DNA of 64,000 nucleotides, from contig NZ_JTCM02000010.1 of NCBI RefSeq assembly GCF_000817785.2, positions 50,842 to 114,841 on the forward strand, given 5' to 3'. Below, piece after piece: positions 11,519 through 20,831 of the stretch (position 1 is the stretch's first letter; every line of letters begins with the position of its first letter). This DNA comes from Hassallia byssoidea VB512170. Lineage in GTDB: Bacteria > Cyanobacteriota > Cyanobacteriia > Cyanobacteriales > Nostocaceae. The position numbers and the translations under genes were made by a program. The notes beneath the pieces are model-generated. The model was not told where the DNA came from, made no database searches, and was given only the letters and a program-made list of their open reading frames with translations.

Positions 11519-11924
11519 CTGAAGAATCTTTCATCGCTAAAATGGTACTTACCTGCTTTAGCAATTCATCAAAGTCAATTGGCTTACAGATAAAACCTTC
11601 TACTGCCACATCAAATTGCTCAGATGTATCTAGTTGTTCGCAGCCTGTAATCAGAATAATTGGAATAAAAGGCAAATTAGTGTTTTGCCGAATGCATTGA
11701 ACCACTTCATAACCATGCATTCCTGGCATCATCACATCCAACAGCAGCAAAGCCGGAGGTTCTGCTTCAATCATCGAAAGAGCATCCTGCCCATTATCAG
11801 CAACTTCTACTTGATATCCTTCTGCCTGCAAAACTGTCTCAATCAAGAATAAGTTATCAGGTGTATCATCAACAACTAAAATACGTTTAACTTGTGAATC
11901 AGATGGTAGATCCAAACTTTCCAT
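11484..11924 (-). CDS. Single-domain response regulator (CheY-like)
   Basis: A 146-residue stand-alone receiver. It shows the acidic pair in ILVVDDTPDN, the phospho-acceptor Asp in LLLLDVMMPGMHGYEVV, the Thr in ILITG and the conserved Lys in FICKPIDFDEL. No output domain follows, so it probably acts as a phospho-relay shuttle or by protein contact, as CheY does. The hybrid kinases on both sides are plausible partners. It overlaps the tail of the convergent 11192-11518 gene. Confidence 0.92.
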   Translation of the reverse strand: MESLDLPSDSQVKRILVVDDTPDNLFLIETVLQAEGYQVEVADNGQDALSMIEAEPPALLLLDVMMPGMHGYEVVQCIRQNTNLPFIPIILITGCEQLDTSEQFDVAVEGFICKPIDFDELLKQVSTILAMKDSSANAFANQRLAS

Positions 11925-11994
11925 ATAATAAGCATTTAGTATTCCTTAGCTTTAGTGTGTTGGCTGCAAGTCTTTAATTACTTCCGCCCAAAGG

Positions 11995-12130
11995 GGGATT
12001 TATAGAAGATTGGGCATTGGGCATTGGGGATTGGGCATTGGGCATTGGGCATTGGGGAGGCAGTGCGTTGGACGGGTTCCCCGGCTTGAAGCACCTGCCG
12101 TCATTGGGCATGGGGGATGGGGTGTGTTTT
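11995..12130. repeat. GGGCATT heptamers flanking a 41-bp palindromic element
   Basis: TTGGGCA-type heptamers at about 12010-12056 are followed by a palindromic element at 12059-12099 (arms GGCAGTGC and GCACCTGCC around GGGTTCCCCGGC), then more heptamers. A near-identical element, in the same repeat setting, lies at 50678-50718 inside the egt operon. Confidence 0.85.
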
Positions 12131-12297
12131 CAAGTTTTAAAGCCCTCAGCCACCGAAGCCGCTGGCTATACGAACAGAACTGACGAAGGTGGGCTAAATT
12201 CGTAATATTGCTAGCTTGCCTAATCGCGGGCTTTGTACGCGCAACGCTGCACTCTTTTTGTGGAGATGTCTAATGCGTCGGCTTGCATTATGAATAC

Positions 12298-12392
12298 ATC
12301 GGTCCGTTATCTTATAACATCGGTCCGTTATCTTATAACATCGACCCGTTATCTTATAACATCGACCTGTTATCTTATAACATCGACCTGCA
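12298..12392. repeat. 21-bp tandem repeat, about 4.4 copies
   Basis: Units of 21 bp (ATCGGTCCGTTATCTTATAAC, here with GGTC/GACC variants) start at 12298, 12319, 12340, 12361 and partly at 12382. There are no spacers, so this is not a CRISPR. The rest of the 11925-12562 gap holds STRRs and nothing else recognisable. Confidence 0.92.
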
Positions 12393-12562
12393 AAAATTAA
12401 CCCACCCTTTGTTTAACCAAGCCGAGGTTAACTTTTAATCGCACCTCTAACTAAAATTACTGTACTCTCTACAATTTACAACACTGGATGCATTCATGAA
12501 GTGACTCCCCCTGCTCTTTGAAAGCTTTCCTTCGGTGGGTGTCGGGAGTTTGAAAACAGTCT

Positions 12563-15286
12563 CTAGTCCCTAGCTTTATCTGGTAAAAGTGGTAAATTGA
12601 CGGTGAAGGTTGCTCCTTGTCCTTCACCGGGACTTTCAGCGGTGACTGTTCCGTTATGCATTTCGACGATATGACGGACGATCGCTAATCCAACACCTAA
12701 TCCGCCAAATTTGCGGGTGATACTGCTATCAGCTTGACGAAAGCGATCGAACACATAAGGCAGAAATTCATGACTAATTCCTATACCTGTGTCCCTGACT
12801 GTAATTTGAGCAAAAAGTGGGGAGTGGGGAGTGGGGGAGTGGGGAGTGGGGGAGAGGGGGGGATGGGGAGAGGGGGGGATGGGGAGATGGGGGGAGGGGG
12901 AGACAAGGAGAGGGGGGGATGGGGGGATGGGGGGATGGGGGGATGGGGAGAAAGAAGAATTATTCTCCTTGTCACCTTGTCCCCTTGTCTCCTTGTCTCC
13001 AAGGAGTCCACCTTGTCCCCTTGTCTCCTTGTCTCCAAGGAGTCCCCCCTGTCCCTCTTGTCCCCCATTCCCCATTCCCCATTCCCCATTCCCCATTACT
13101 GAGAGTGTAATTTGTATGCGTCCTTTTTTTGGTGTGAACCTGATAGCATTCGAGAGGAGGTTATACACAACTTGCTGCAAACGGTTGGAGTCACCGGAAA
13201 CCCAGAATTTGGGATGAATTTGAGATGTCAGCTTGGTATCACATAAATGCAGATTGTCTGGGGAAATCGGCGTTGCGGCTTGTGTTTCTGGTAATTTTAA
13301 AGTGGGTAGATATTCTGGCTGATGAGAATCATAATTTGCCTGGGTAAGCTTGCCATCATTTTGTAATGAGTCTGCACTTTCATTGACTGGCTCAAACTGA
13401 TAATCTGTATTTTCAGAAGAGTGATTGGGAGAATACGCAAACTCTAAATCAATTGACTTTTCCTCAGCAGACGATCGCACGCTTCTAATTGCACCTTCAA
13501 TCGCGTTCACCAAATTCATCGGGCAAACATTCAAACGCAGTTTACCTTGCAAAATCCGCGATATATCCAGTAAATCTTCTATTAGTTGTTTTTGCAAGCG
13601 AGCGTTGCGCTCGATTGTTTCCAACCCTACAGCTTTAGTTTTTTCATTCAAATTGCGGGTTAGAAATATCTGCGTCCAGCCTAAAATAGAGGTGAGTGGG
13701 GTACGCAGTTCGTGGGAAAGAACAGCTAAAAATTGGTCTTTGGCACGATTTGCGCTGTCTAGTTCCGCTGCTTGTTGCCGAAGTTGATTTTCTAATAATT
13801 TGCGTTGCGTAGCTTGCCGATAGGCATCGCTTATATCGACAACAAAGCAAATCTCACCATCAGTACCATCATCTAACCCGGCTCCACCAATTAGCACCGG
13901 AACTCGCGAACCATCTTTACGTATATACTCTTTTTCGTAAGGAGTACAAGTACCTTGCTGACGAATTTCCGCTCTAGCTTGCTCTTCTAGCGATTGATAT
14001 TCTGGTGGTGTTATTTCTGACAACTTCAGGCGACCTGCTTGTAAATCTTCTTGGGTGTAACCAATAATATTAAGATATGCCTGATTCGCTAATGTAATTT
14101 CGCGATCGCTTGTGCAGAATTTCATCCCAATCATGTTAGACTCAAAGATGCGTCTAAAGTTGGCTTCAGTACGCTTGCGATCCGTAATATCTAGCAGTAC
14201 TCCATTCCAGAAAACAGTTTTATCTGGTTGTTGTCGCGAACGAGCTGTTCCTTGCAACCATTTTATTTTGCCGGAAGGTGTGATAATTCGCCACTCATGC
14301 CGCCATTGTTCTCCTGTGGCAGCATAATCGATCAAAGATTGTCTAAAGTCTTTCAAATCGTGAGGATGAATTAGTTGCCATGCTAAGTGAGGATTTTGTC
14401 TAATTCTTTCCGAGTCAATTTCATAAAGCTCGCTGCAACCCGAACTAATATAAAGAAACTCACCTATGCCTTGAGGATCTTGACGATATTGACAAATTAC
14501 TCCCGGTACATTCTCCGCTAAATTGGCAAATCGCATTTCCGCTTCAATCAAAGCTGATTCGGTTTGCTTGCGATCGCTAATATCAGTCAGCATGATTAAT
14601 GAGCCGAGAAACTCATTCTGCTGATTTAAGATAGGATTGATTGAGGCGATCGCCCACAAATCTGATTTATCTTGACGTAAAAAGCGAAAATCAAATTGCT
14701 GTTTAATTCCTGGTTGACGCTGTTCGATGTGTATTCTTGCTTCAGCATGAAGCGACTCATCGATAAAATCAAAAATGGAACGCTGTAACATTTCCTCACG
14801 AGTGTAGCCAAGCATCTTGGCTAAACTCTGATTTACATATTCTGTTCGCGCTTCTGCGTCGATGATCCAAATTCCCTCAGTTGCAGTATCTAAAATGCGA
14901 TGACAACGTTCTTCGCTGCTAGCGAGCGATCGCATACTCGCCTGAGCTTCTGTCTTATACTTATGTAGCGCCCCGCATAATACACTGATGAGTGTCCCTT
15001 GCAAGGAAAATAAGCTCAAGCGTGTAATATTCGGCAAATCAAGGTCGAGTGACTCGGTAACAAAAATAAAGAAATAAGCGCTAACAACTACACACAAGCA
15101 AGTCGCTAGCAATCCTGGCATTATACCACCATACCAAGCGCTGACCATCACTGCCCCAAAAAATAGCAAAAGATGGCTGTGAGTCATCCCCAACCAAGGA
15201 TCTAACATCAGTATCACCACTAATGCCAAGACTACAGCCAGAATAGCAATCCCATAAAATTTTATTTGGGAGCGAGTAACGTACAT
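12563..15286 (-). CDS. Membrane PAS sensor histidine kinase (DUF4118-like N-terminus)
   Basis: A 907-residue kinase. The N-terminal hydrophobic block (about 10-95) with PWLGMTHSHLLLFFGAVMVS resembles the four-helix DUF4118 module of KdpD-type kinases. Three PAS/PAC units follow (about 120-500; e.g. GYTREEMLQRS, GYTQEDLQAG), then HisKA ([15 protein letters not shown]) and HATPase_c (NLLSNAIRF, DTGIGI, GLGVGLAIV). There is no receiver, so it must signal to a separate regulator, possibly the one at 11484. A repeat-encoded stretch of roughly 95 residues interrupts the ATPase domain between the N-box strand and the G1 box, an unusual place for an insertion. ATG at 15286 is the natural start. Confidence 0.93.
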   Translation of the reverse strand: MYVTRSQIKFYGIAILAVVLALVVILMLDPWLGMTHSHLLLFFGAVMVSAWYGGIMPGLLATCLCVVVSAYFFIFVTESLDLDLPNITRLSLFSLQGTLISVLCGALHKYKTEAQASMRSLASSEERCHRILDTATEGIWIIDAEARTEYVNQSLAKMLGYTREEMLQRSIFDFIDESLHAEARIHIEQRQPGIKQQFDFRFLRQDKSDLWAIASINPILNQQNEFLGSLIMLTDISDRKQTESALIEAEMRFANLAENVPGVICQYRQDPQGIGEFLYISSGCSELYEIDSERIRQNPHLAWQLIHPHDLKDFRQSLIDYAATGEQWRHEWRIITPSGKIKWLQGTARSRQQPDKTVFWNGVLLDITDRKRTEANFRRIFESNMIGMKFCTSDREITLANQAYLNIIGYTQEDLQAGRLKLSEITPPEYQSLEEQARAEIRQQGTCTPYEKEYIRKDGSRVPVLIGGAGLDDGTDGEICFVVDISDAYRQATQRKLLENQLRQQAAELDSANRAKDQFLAVLSHELRTPLTSILGWTQIFLTRNLNEKTKAVGLETIERNARLQKQLIEDLLDISRILQGKLRLNVCPMNLVNAIEGAIRSVRSSAEEKSIDLEFAYSPNHSSENTDYQFEPVNESADSLQNDGKLTQANYDSHQPEYLPTLKLPETQAATPISPDNLHLCDTKLTSQIHPKFWVSGDSNRLQQVVYNLLSNAIRFTPKKGRIQITLSVMGNGEWGMGNGGQEGQGGLLGDKETRGQGGLLGDKETRGQGDKENNSSFSPSPHPPIPPSPPLLVSPSPHLPIPPSPHPPLSPTPHSPTPHSPLFAQITVRDTGIGISHEFLPYVFDRFRQADSSITRKFGGLGVGLAIVRHIVEMHNGTVTAESPGEGQGATFTVNLPLLPDKARD
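12815..13095. repeat. Composite STRR block inside HATPase domain
   Basis: GGGGAGT heptamers, GGGGGGAT units, an inverted pair GGAGAA/TTCTCC around AAGAAGAATTA (about 12946-12968), TTGTCTCC octamers with CTCCAAGGAG palindromes, and CCCCATT heptamers. The same composite, in the same order and coding orientation, recurs in egtB (51580-51725). Confidence 0.9.
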
Positions 15287-15731
15287 TGTGCGACACTACG
15301 AGCAAATATAATAAATTTTGTTAAATTACGTTTACCTTACAATAAGTCAGACTTTTTATGCATTTATCTAAGGTTCAGGTTTTATCGTCCTTCTGTGGGT
15401 AGAAGTCAGGAGTGTTCTTGAGTGGTGGAGTGGGGAGTGGGGAGTGGGGAGTGGGGAGTGGGGGAGTGGGGGGAGCAGGGGGAGCAGGGGGAGCAGGGGG
15501 AGCAGGGGGAGCAGGGGGAGCAGGGGGAGAGAAATTTTGCCCAATGCCCAATGCCCAATTCCCAATTACCCATTACCCAATGCCCAATTACCAATTCCCC
15601 ATTCCCCATTTACGATTGGGCGATCGCTTACAACGTTCAAGATATAAAGCTATTCTGATGAGCGAATGTAAGGGTATTTACTACTAAGCTGTGTCAATAA
15701 TTGTTCTTTCGCCGACTCAACGATTAGTTAA
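15287..15731. repeat. Intergenic STRR arrays, including 9-bp units
   Basis: From about 15424 to 15615 the gap holds GGGGAGT heptamers, then a 9-bp unit AGCAGGGGG repeated about seven times (15470-15530), then CCCAATG/CCCAATT heptamers. Overlapping frames are open only because of repeat composition. Nothing gene-like is seen. Confidence 0.88.
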
Positions 15732-15810
15732 TCACGCACTCGTAGCAAAGAGTGGTCTTCATTCGCGAACAGTTCTACACTCTTTCTGGAGCGATGCAAC
15801 GAGTGCGTGA
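15732..15810. repeat. 79-bp palindromic element
   Basis: Perfect 12-bp terminal inverted repeats TCACGCACTCGT (15732-15743) and ACGAGTGCGTGA (15799-15810) enclose a second inverted pair AAAGAGTG / CACTCTTT (15747-15754, 15778-15785). This is the form of a small non-autonomous palindromic repeat. The remaining sequence up to 16147 is AT-rich leader of the next gene. Confidence 0.8.
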
Positions 15811-16147
15811 GGCAAAAAATCTTTAACAGCGCCGAAAATAGCCAATAATAACATCTATATTATTGTTTTTGCCGTATCAAAACACTAGCTTGCGATAGAT
15901 GTTTTCTAGTTGAAAAAAAAGATATTACATAAATACTGATTGTTAATCGGTAAAAAGTCTTAGTTTTGATGATTCTCTAGGTTGATGACAACGAGTCGAT
16001 CGCTGCTCTAACCTGTAAAGTCTCAATCTGGTATTGCCTGACCTTAGCTTTACTGATTTTTTAAGGTGTAGATTTTAGCTTGCTTAGTCTCAAAATCAGG
16101 GTTTTTCATTTTGACTCAGTATAGAAATTATCTTTGAGGAGATTATA

Positions 16148-17905
16148 ATGTTTAGTTTATTTCGTAGGTCATCAGCGGCATCGGCTTTTTTCGCTATCAG
16201 CATGATAACTGCTACAATTACGCCGATAACAATAAGCGCGATCGCATCAGCTCAGACTACTCCATCCGAAACTCCTACGCAAACTCCAACCGAAACTCCA
16301 ACGCAAACTCCAACCGATACTCCATCGGAAACTCCAGCCCAAACCCCAGCCCAAACTCAAACAACTACAAGCTTTAGTGATGTATCATCTAATTACTGGG
16401 CGAGTCCATTTATTCAAGCTTTAGCTCAAAGAAACGTCATCAGCGGCTTTACTGATGGTACATTTAAACCGGATCAACCTGTTACTCGCGCTCAATTTGC
16501 CGCGATGATTCAAAAGGCTTTCAATCAAACTCCCACGCGACAGTTAAGCCAAGGTGGATTCAGAGATGTTCCCGCTAGCTACTGGGCAGCTTCGGCAATT
16601 CAAGAAGCTTACGAAACCGGATTTATGTCAGGATATCCGAATAATCGGTTTTTGCCAAATCAGCAAATTCCCAAAGTTCAGGCACTGGTTGCATTGACAA
16701 GTGGTTTGGGTTTGAATGCTGGGGACACGACAACAAGTGTTTTGAGTACCTACTACTCAGATGCCGCAGATATTCCAGCTTACGCTGTCAATAATGTCGG
16801 TGCCGCGACTCAAGCTAACTTAGTTGTTAACTATCCAGAACTGAAAGTATTGAATCCCCAGGTGTCTCTAACTCGTGCGGAAGCAGCAGCACTTTTATAT
16901 CAAGCTTTAGTTAGACAGGGACAATTACAACCTATTGCCAGCAATTTGCCGGCAGCTAACTATATTGTAGCCGGAAGCGCCACCGGCACTCAAACAAGTA
17001 CAAGTACAACGACAACCACAACAGGAAATACAACAAGCACTGCGACCACAACATCTAGCAACATCGTAGCTTTTGCTGGGTCTACTAGTTCGTTTTCAAC
17101 TTTGACTACTGCACTCAAAGCAGCAGGTTTAACAGAAACTTTGCAAGGAAAAGGTCCCTATACAGTCTTCGCACCTACTGATGAGGCATTTGCAGCTTTA
17201 CCTCAAGAGACTCTGCAAAGATTGCTAGAACCGCGCAATAAAGAAACGCTAAGACGAATTTTGACATACCACGTCGTCAGCGGTCAAGTAACTTCGGCGG
17301 GAGAAGCAACAACTCTTGCAAACAAACCTGTAAATGTTCAACTCGATAGCGCTAGCAATCAAATTACAGTGAACAATACTAGGGTGATCCAGCCGATTCA
17401 AACTAGCAACGGTGTGATTTACGCGATTAACGAAGTTCTTATCCCACCCGATGTTAATATAAGTCAGCTAAACAATGAAATTTCCCCAGGTAGAGCTACT
17501 CGTGGTGGTTCCAGCTACGTTGGAGTTGCTGGTAACATTGGTCTTGGGGGTGATTCAGCTTTGAGCGAACCTAACTTTGCGGTAATTAGCAAACTCGGAC
17601 TGACACGTAACTTCTCAGTGCGACCTTCTGCGGTGTTTGGCGATGATACTACGATTCTGGTTCCTATCACTTTAGACCTGACACGCAGAACAGCAGATGC
17701 GGCAGGGCAAACTTTTGGGATATCTCCTTACGTAGGTGCTGGGGTTGCGATTGAAGCTAGTGACGATGCAGATTTTGGTTTACTGTTAACTGGTGGTATA
17801 GATATTCCTTTAGGTTCTCGATTTACCGCAACAGGTGCAGTGAATGCAGCTTTTCTCGATCAAACCGATGTCGGATTGCTGTTTGGAGTTGGTTTTAACT
17901 TTTAA
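16148..17905 (+). CDS. Secreted SLH-fasciclin (FAS1) protein with C-terminal beta-barrel-like region
   Basis: A 585-residue envelope protein. It has a signal peptide (about 1-36), a Thr/Pro linker of tandem TPSETPTQ-like units (about 38-72), three SLH motifs (FSDVSSNYWASPFIQALAQ; FRDVPASYWAASAIQEAYE; a weaker third to about 255), a Thr-rich linker, a FAS1 domain (about 300-440: GPYTVFAPTDEAFAALP, LTYHVVSGQV, VIYAINEVLIPP) and a final segment of alternating hydrophobic strands ending in Phe (LLFGVGFNF), as outer-membrane barrels do. SLH motifs bind the cell wall; FAS1 is adhesive. It starts at ATG 16148 after TTTGAGGAGATTATA, a good ribosome site. The role is inferred to be cell-surface attachment. 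Confidence 0.9.
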   Translation: MFSLFRRSSAASAFFAISMITATITPITISAIASAQTTPSETPTQTPTETPTQTPTDTPSETPAQTPAQTQTTTSFSDVSSNYWASPFIQALAQRNVISGFTDGTFKPDQPVTRAQFAAMIQKAFNQTPTRQLSQGGFRDVPASYWAASAIQEAYETGFMSGYPNNRFLPNQQIPKVQALVALTSGLGLNAGDTTTSVLSTYYSDAADIPAYAVNNVGAATQANLVVNYPELKVLNPQVSLTRAEAAALLYQALVRQGQLQPIASNLPAANYIVAGSATGTQTSTSTTTTTTGNTTSTATTTSSNIVAFAGSTSSFSTLTTALKAAGLTETLQGKGPYTVFAPTDEAFAALPQETLQRLLEPRNKETLRRILTYHVVSGQVTSAGEATTLANKPVNVQLDSASNQITVNNTRVIQPIQTSNGVIYAINEVLIPPDVNISQLNNEISPGRATRGGSSYVGVAGNIGLGGDSALSEPNFAVISKLGLTRNFSVRPSAVFGDDTTILVPITLDLTRRTADAAGQTFGISPYVGAGVAIEASDDADFGLLLTGGIDIPLGSRFTATGAVNAAFLDQTDVGLLFGVGFNF

Positions 17906-17909
17906 TTAT

Positions 17910-17957
17910 GTAGTAAGCACTTCAGTGCTTGAAAGAAAGCGCTGAAGCGCTTACTAC
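17910..17957. repeat. Three-way-junction palindrome (REP-like)
   Basis: Outer arms GTAGTAAG and CTTACTAC enclose two inner hairpins (AAGCACT/AGTGCTT and AAGCGCT/AGCGCTT). It sits in the convergent gap between two genes and may also end transcription. Related copies lie at 30070-30116 and 31047-31093. Confidence 0.8.
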
Positions 17958-17961
17958 GGTT

Positions 17962-18921
17962 TTACCAATTCCACATAATTGAGCTTGAGTCTAAATGGTC
18001 GGTGACAATGCGTCCAATTCCATCGATTTCTTGAAGTTCATCTTCAGACAGTTTGACGTCAGCAGCTTTGGCGTTAGCGATCGCTTGTGATGAGTGTCGC
18101 GCACCGGCGATCGCATTAGCTTGGGGTTGGGCAATTAACCAAGCTAATGCTAACTGAGCTAAAGTACAATTGTGGCGATCGGCGATTGGACGCAATTTAT
18201 CTAAAGCTTGTTGGGCACGTTGGTAATTTTCGCCTTGAAATAGTTTATTTTTCGCACGATTATCTTGCGGGTCAAATTTATGATCCGCTGCAAATTTCCC
18301 TGTTAATAATCCTTGCGCTAAAGGTGAATAAGCAACGATAGATATATTGTTTTCTACACAATATGGCACTGCGTCTTTTTCTACTTGTCGCCAGAACAAA
18401 GAATAAGGCGGTTGTAAACTATCAATACGTCCATAATTGGCTGCTTCTTGCAATTGAGTGCGGGAGAAGTTAGAAACACCAATGGCGCGAATTTTACCTA
18501 GTTCTTTCAGATGATTGAGTGCTTTCATTGTTTCCTCAATCGGCACTTTTTCGCTATTAAAAGAGCCAGAGGGCCAATGAATTTGGTAAAGGTCAATATA
18601 ATCTGTTTTCAGATTTTTCAGAGAGCGATCGCAAGCTTCAATTACTAAATCATACTTGAGATGGTTGGCAAAAACTTTTGTGGCATATTCAACGCGATCG
18701 CGTACATCTGATAAAGCTTCAGCCACAATTTGTTCTGAATGTCCTTCACCATATACCTCAGCAGTGTCAAATGTGGTAATACCCGCTTCAAACGCTGCTT
18801 TTATCGCTTTAATTGAGTCAGCATCCTCAATTCCTACCCACATTTTTTTCCCCGCTTGCGAAGTCCCCATCAAGATGGGTGTGATTTGCACGTCCGATGT
18901 TCCCAAGCGTCGCTTTTCCAT
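17962..18921 (-). CDS. Aldo/keto reductase
   Basis: A 319-residue NADP(H)-dependent oxidoreductase of the AKR (TIM-barrel) superfamily. Catalytic tetrad residues are visible: Asp and Tyr in TTFDTAEVYGEGHSEQ, Lys in YATKVF, His in DLYQIHWP. The C-terminal coenzyme-binding part is seen around AIAGARHSSQAIANA. It reduces aldehydes or ketones in the cytoplasm; the true substrate cannot be read from sequence. It is monocistronic, convergent with the SLH gene. ATG 18921 begins MEKRRLGTSDVQ, a standard AKR start. Confidence 0.93.
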   Translation of the reverse strand: MEKRRLGTSDVQITPILMGTSQAGKKMWVGIEDADSIKAIKAAFEAGITTFDTAEVYGEGHSEQIVAEALSDVRDRVEYATKVFANHLKYDLVIEACDRSLKNLKTDYIDLYQIHWPSGSFNSEKVPIEETMKALNHLKELGKIRAIGVSNFSRTQLQEAANYGRIDSLQPPYSLFWRQVEKDAVPYCVENNISIVAYSPLAQGLLTGKFAADHKFDPQDNRAKNKLFQGENYQRAQQALDKLRPIADRHNCTLAQLALAWLIAQPQANAIAGARHSSQAIANAKAADVKLSEDELQEIDGIGRIVTDHLDSSSIMWNW

Positions 18922-19505
18922 GTTTAATTCCTGACTGATAAGGCTTTTTTGATTTTATGCATGTGTTCTCATTTTATCTCCTAATATGAAAGTAAAAAAG
19001 CGATTCTATCTGCTAAATTATTTCTATAGACTTAGATAAAGCGGTGTAGCATTTATCAGATTTAATTAACTACGTCAGTTTCTCAAGAGCGAATTTTATT
19101 TTGCAGTTTGGGGTGAATAATATCTCTAAATATATTTAGATGTTGGAATTATTTGTTGATACGTGAATTTTGCCTGAGTTGCATTTGAAATTAAAGCAAA
19201 GCGAAAGTAAAATTAATTTGTACTTGTTAACACAATTATTTTTTACTTTGTTGATACTTGTAGTACTTCTTTAGATATATATTTTGAAAAAAATGTTATT
19301 ATGTTAATCTGCTAATTTTTCCATAGACAACAGAAATAAATGGAGCTTTGGCAGAATTATTGATTAAGTTCTCTATCAAGCAGCGACTGAGTTGATTTTC
19401 TATTGTTATAGTGCGATGTTTCTGGAAGAAGCGGCTGCAAGTCTAGGCAAACGAGAGTAAACGTACTTGATGTTAGTCTTTCGATTAAAACACTACTAAG
19501 TATTT
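18922..19505. other. AT-rich intergenic region
   Basis: 584 bp between the divergent AKR and DUF1802 genes. It is AT-rich with stop codons in all frames. No RNA gene, repeat or clear promoter pair was identified. Confidence 0.4.
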
Positions 19506-20096
19506 ATGCTAAAAACTACAATCCACGCTCTCAAAGAATGGGCAGTTGCCATCAAAGCCTTAGAACAGGGTGAAACGATAATGCTACTACGCAAAGGCGG
19601 CATTCACGAACAAGGTGGACGTTTCCGAGTTGCCCATGAGGAGATTTTGCTCTACCCAACTTATGAACATCAACAGTCTTTTATGCTGAAAGCTGAGTAT
19701 GGCAAAGATGTACAGCCGGTGACATCTGGTTGGCATCCAGAAACAGTAGCGATCGGCAGTTGGGCAGAAATTACTGATATTTTACCAGTTAGTGACGAGT
19801 CAATTGTCAAAGCGTTACTGCCATTTCATATATGGAATGAGTATTTTATTAGCGATCGCCTCATATGGAAAGCGCGTCAACCACTTTACATTCTGCTGCT
19901 GCGGACTTACAAATTACCCAAAGTGCAAGAAATTGCCTATCGTCGAGAATACTCAGGCTGTAAATCATGGATTGATTTGGCAGAGACGATTAACTTGCAA
20001 CCAGCTGAACCTGCATTATCTGACTTTGCCTACAGCCAGCTAGTAACAGAAATTCGCGGCATTGTCGGTGACAAGTTGTATGCTCCATCATTTTGA
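19506..20096 (+). CDS. DUF1802 family protein
   Basis: A 196-residue cytoplasmic protein matching the DUF1802 family, widespread in cyanobacteria and without an assigned function. Typical features are ALKEWAVAIKALEQGETIMLLRKGGI, the HEEILLYPTYEHQ segment and the C-terminal SQLVTEIRGIVG. It is a complete-length member, apparently alone in its transcript and followed by a hairpin terminator about 110 bp downstream. No catalytic motif could be assigned. Confidence 0.88.
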   Translation: MLKTTIHALKEWAVAIKALEQGETIMLLRKGGIHEQGGRFRVAHEEILLYPTYEHQQSFMLKAEYGKDVQPVTSGWHPETVAIGSWAEITDILPVSDESIVKALLPFHIWNEYFISDRLIWKARQPLYILLLRTYKLPKVQEIAYRREYSGCKSWIDLAETINLQPAEPALSDFAYSQLVTEIRGIVGDKLYAPSF

Positions 20097-20206
20097 GAGG
20101 AAAGGAAAGAAATATTTTCTTGCAATCTTGTTTGCAGGTTAAATTTTGTGACGAAATAGTAGCTCATAATACATACACTGAGGAAAACCGCAGATAACAT
20201 TAGAGA

Positions 20207-20246
20207 AATCTTACCCTTGGAAAAATTCTAGGGAAAGATTTTTTTT
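20207..20246 (+). terminator. Rho-independent terminator after DUF1802 gene
   Basis: The stem AATCTT-A-CCCT (20207-20217) pairs with AGGG-A-AAGATT (20230-20240) and is followed by a run of T. It could equally be the 3' end of a short transcript starting in the 110 bp after the gene. Confidence 0.7.
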
Positions 20247-20380
20247 ATCGCTGTTTTCTTCGCAGCTTTGGGATGCCCTGTATCTATGGTTAGTAGCACA
20301 GATTCGTCAAAGTATTTAATTCGACATGCTAACAGCGAAAACTAGGCAAAGAAAAATTACCCCACAAGGGTGAGGCTAGA

Positions 20381-20412
20381 CTTGACAAAAGTCTGTCATT
20401 ATGCATTTAAAG
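20381..20412 (+). promoter_or_regulatory. Possible promoter of the small gene at 20432
   Basis: TTGACA at about 20381 has an AT-rich -10-like stretch (ATTTAA) 17 bases on. It also lies within a small inverted repeat AGACTT/AAGTCT. This is pattern matching only. Confidence 0.3.
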
Positions 20413-20431
20413 GAAATACGAGGAGTTTGCC

Positions 20432-20683
20432 ATGCATCGACAAATGTGCTGGTTATCTAAGTTTGGCGGCGATGGAGAGAAAATTTTACATTTGCAGACT
20501 GCACCTAATCAACCGTGGCGTCCTTACACAGCTTTTCCACAATATGCAGTAGCGGATTACAAAATAGAAGGCGGTTCTCTGGGTTGGGCAACTTACCAAA
20601 AGCTTTTGAAAGCAGGCTGGACTGTAGTACATAGCGCACGGGCAAACGAGTTTAGCAGCAACTCGGCAGAAGTTAAGAGTTAG
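20432..20683 (+). CDS. Small conserved-looking hypothetical protein, 83 aa
   Basis: Not a family I can name. The start at 20432 has a good ribosome site (ACGAGGAGTTTGCC) directly upstream. Trp- and Gly-rich sequence (NQPWRPYTAFPQYAVADY, GGSLGWATYQKLLKAGW) looks like a folded protein rather than noise. The last few codons (EVKS) run into a TTAGGAG repeat array, so the original C-terminus may have been altered. No signal peptide or TM segment. Confidence 0.65.
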   Translation: MHRQMCWLSKFGGDGEKILHLQTAPNQPWRPYTAFPQYAVADYKIEGGSLGWATYQKLLKAGWTVVHSARANEFSSNSAEVKS

Positions 20684-20735
20684 GAGTTAGGAGTTAGGAG
20701 TTAGGAGTTAGGAGTAGGAGTAGGAGTCTCCTAAC
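20681..20735. repeat. GTTAGGA heptamer array
   Basis: About six units of GTTAGGA/GTAGGA are followed by TCCTAACCC, so the array can fold back on itself. It directly follows the stop codon of the small gene. Confidence 0.85.
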
Positions 20736-20803
20736 CCACTAAGAATTTCGGCGTTGGTGTAACGTGTTTGAATTTGGTGATGTCAACATTTGGATCTAGG
20801 CTT

Positions 20804-20831
20804 GTAGAAGCAATTCATGAATTGCTTCTAC
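20804..20831. repeat. Perfect 28-bp palindrome
   Basis: GTAGAAGCAATTCA is followed directly by its exact reverse complement. It resembles the extragenic palindromes elsewhere in this window in ending with GTAG...CTAC. Nothing else is recognised in 20684-21119. Confidence 0.85.

Noticed and set aside
12230..12290. Possible second copy of the 15732 palindromic element (CACTCTTTTTGTGGAGATG)
   Set aside because: Only about 20 bases resemble the inner part and the 12-bp ends are absent.
12298..12392. Possible CRISPR array
   Set aside because: Units are contiguous with no spacers and there are no cas genes.
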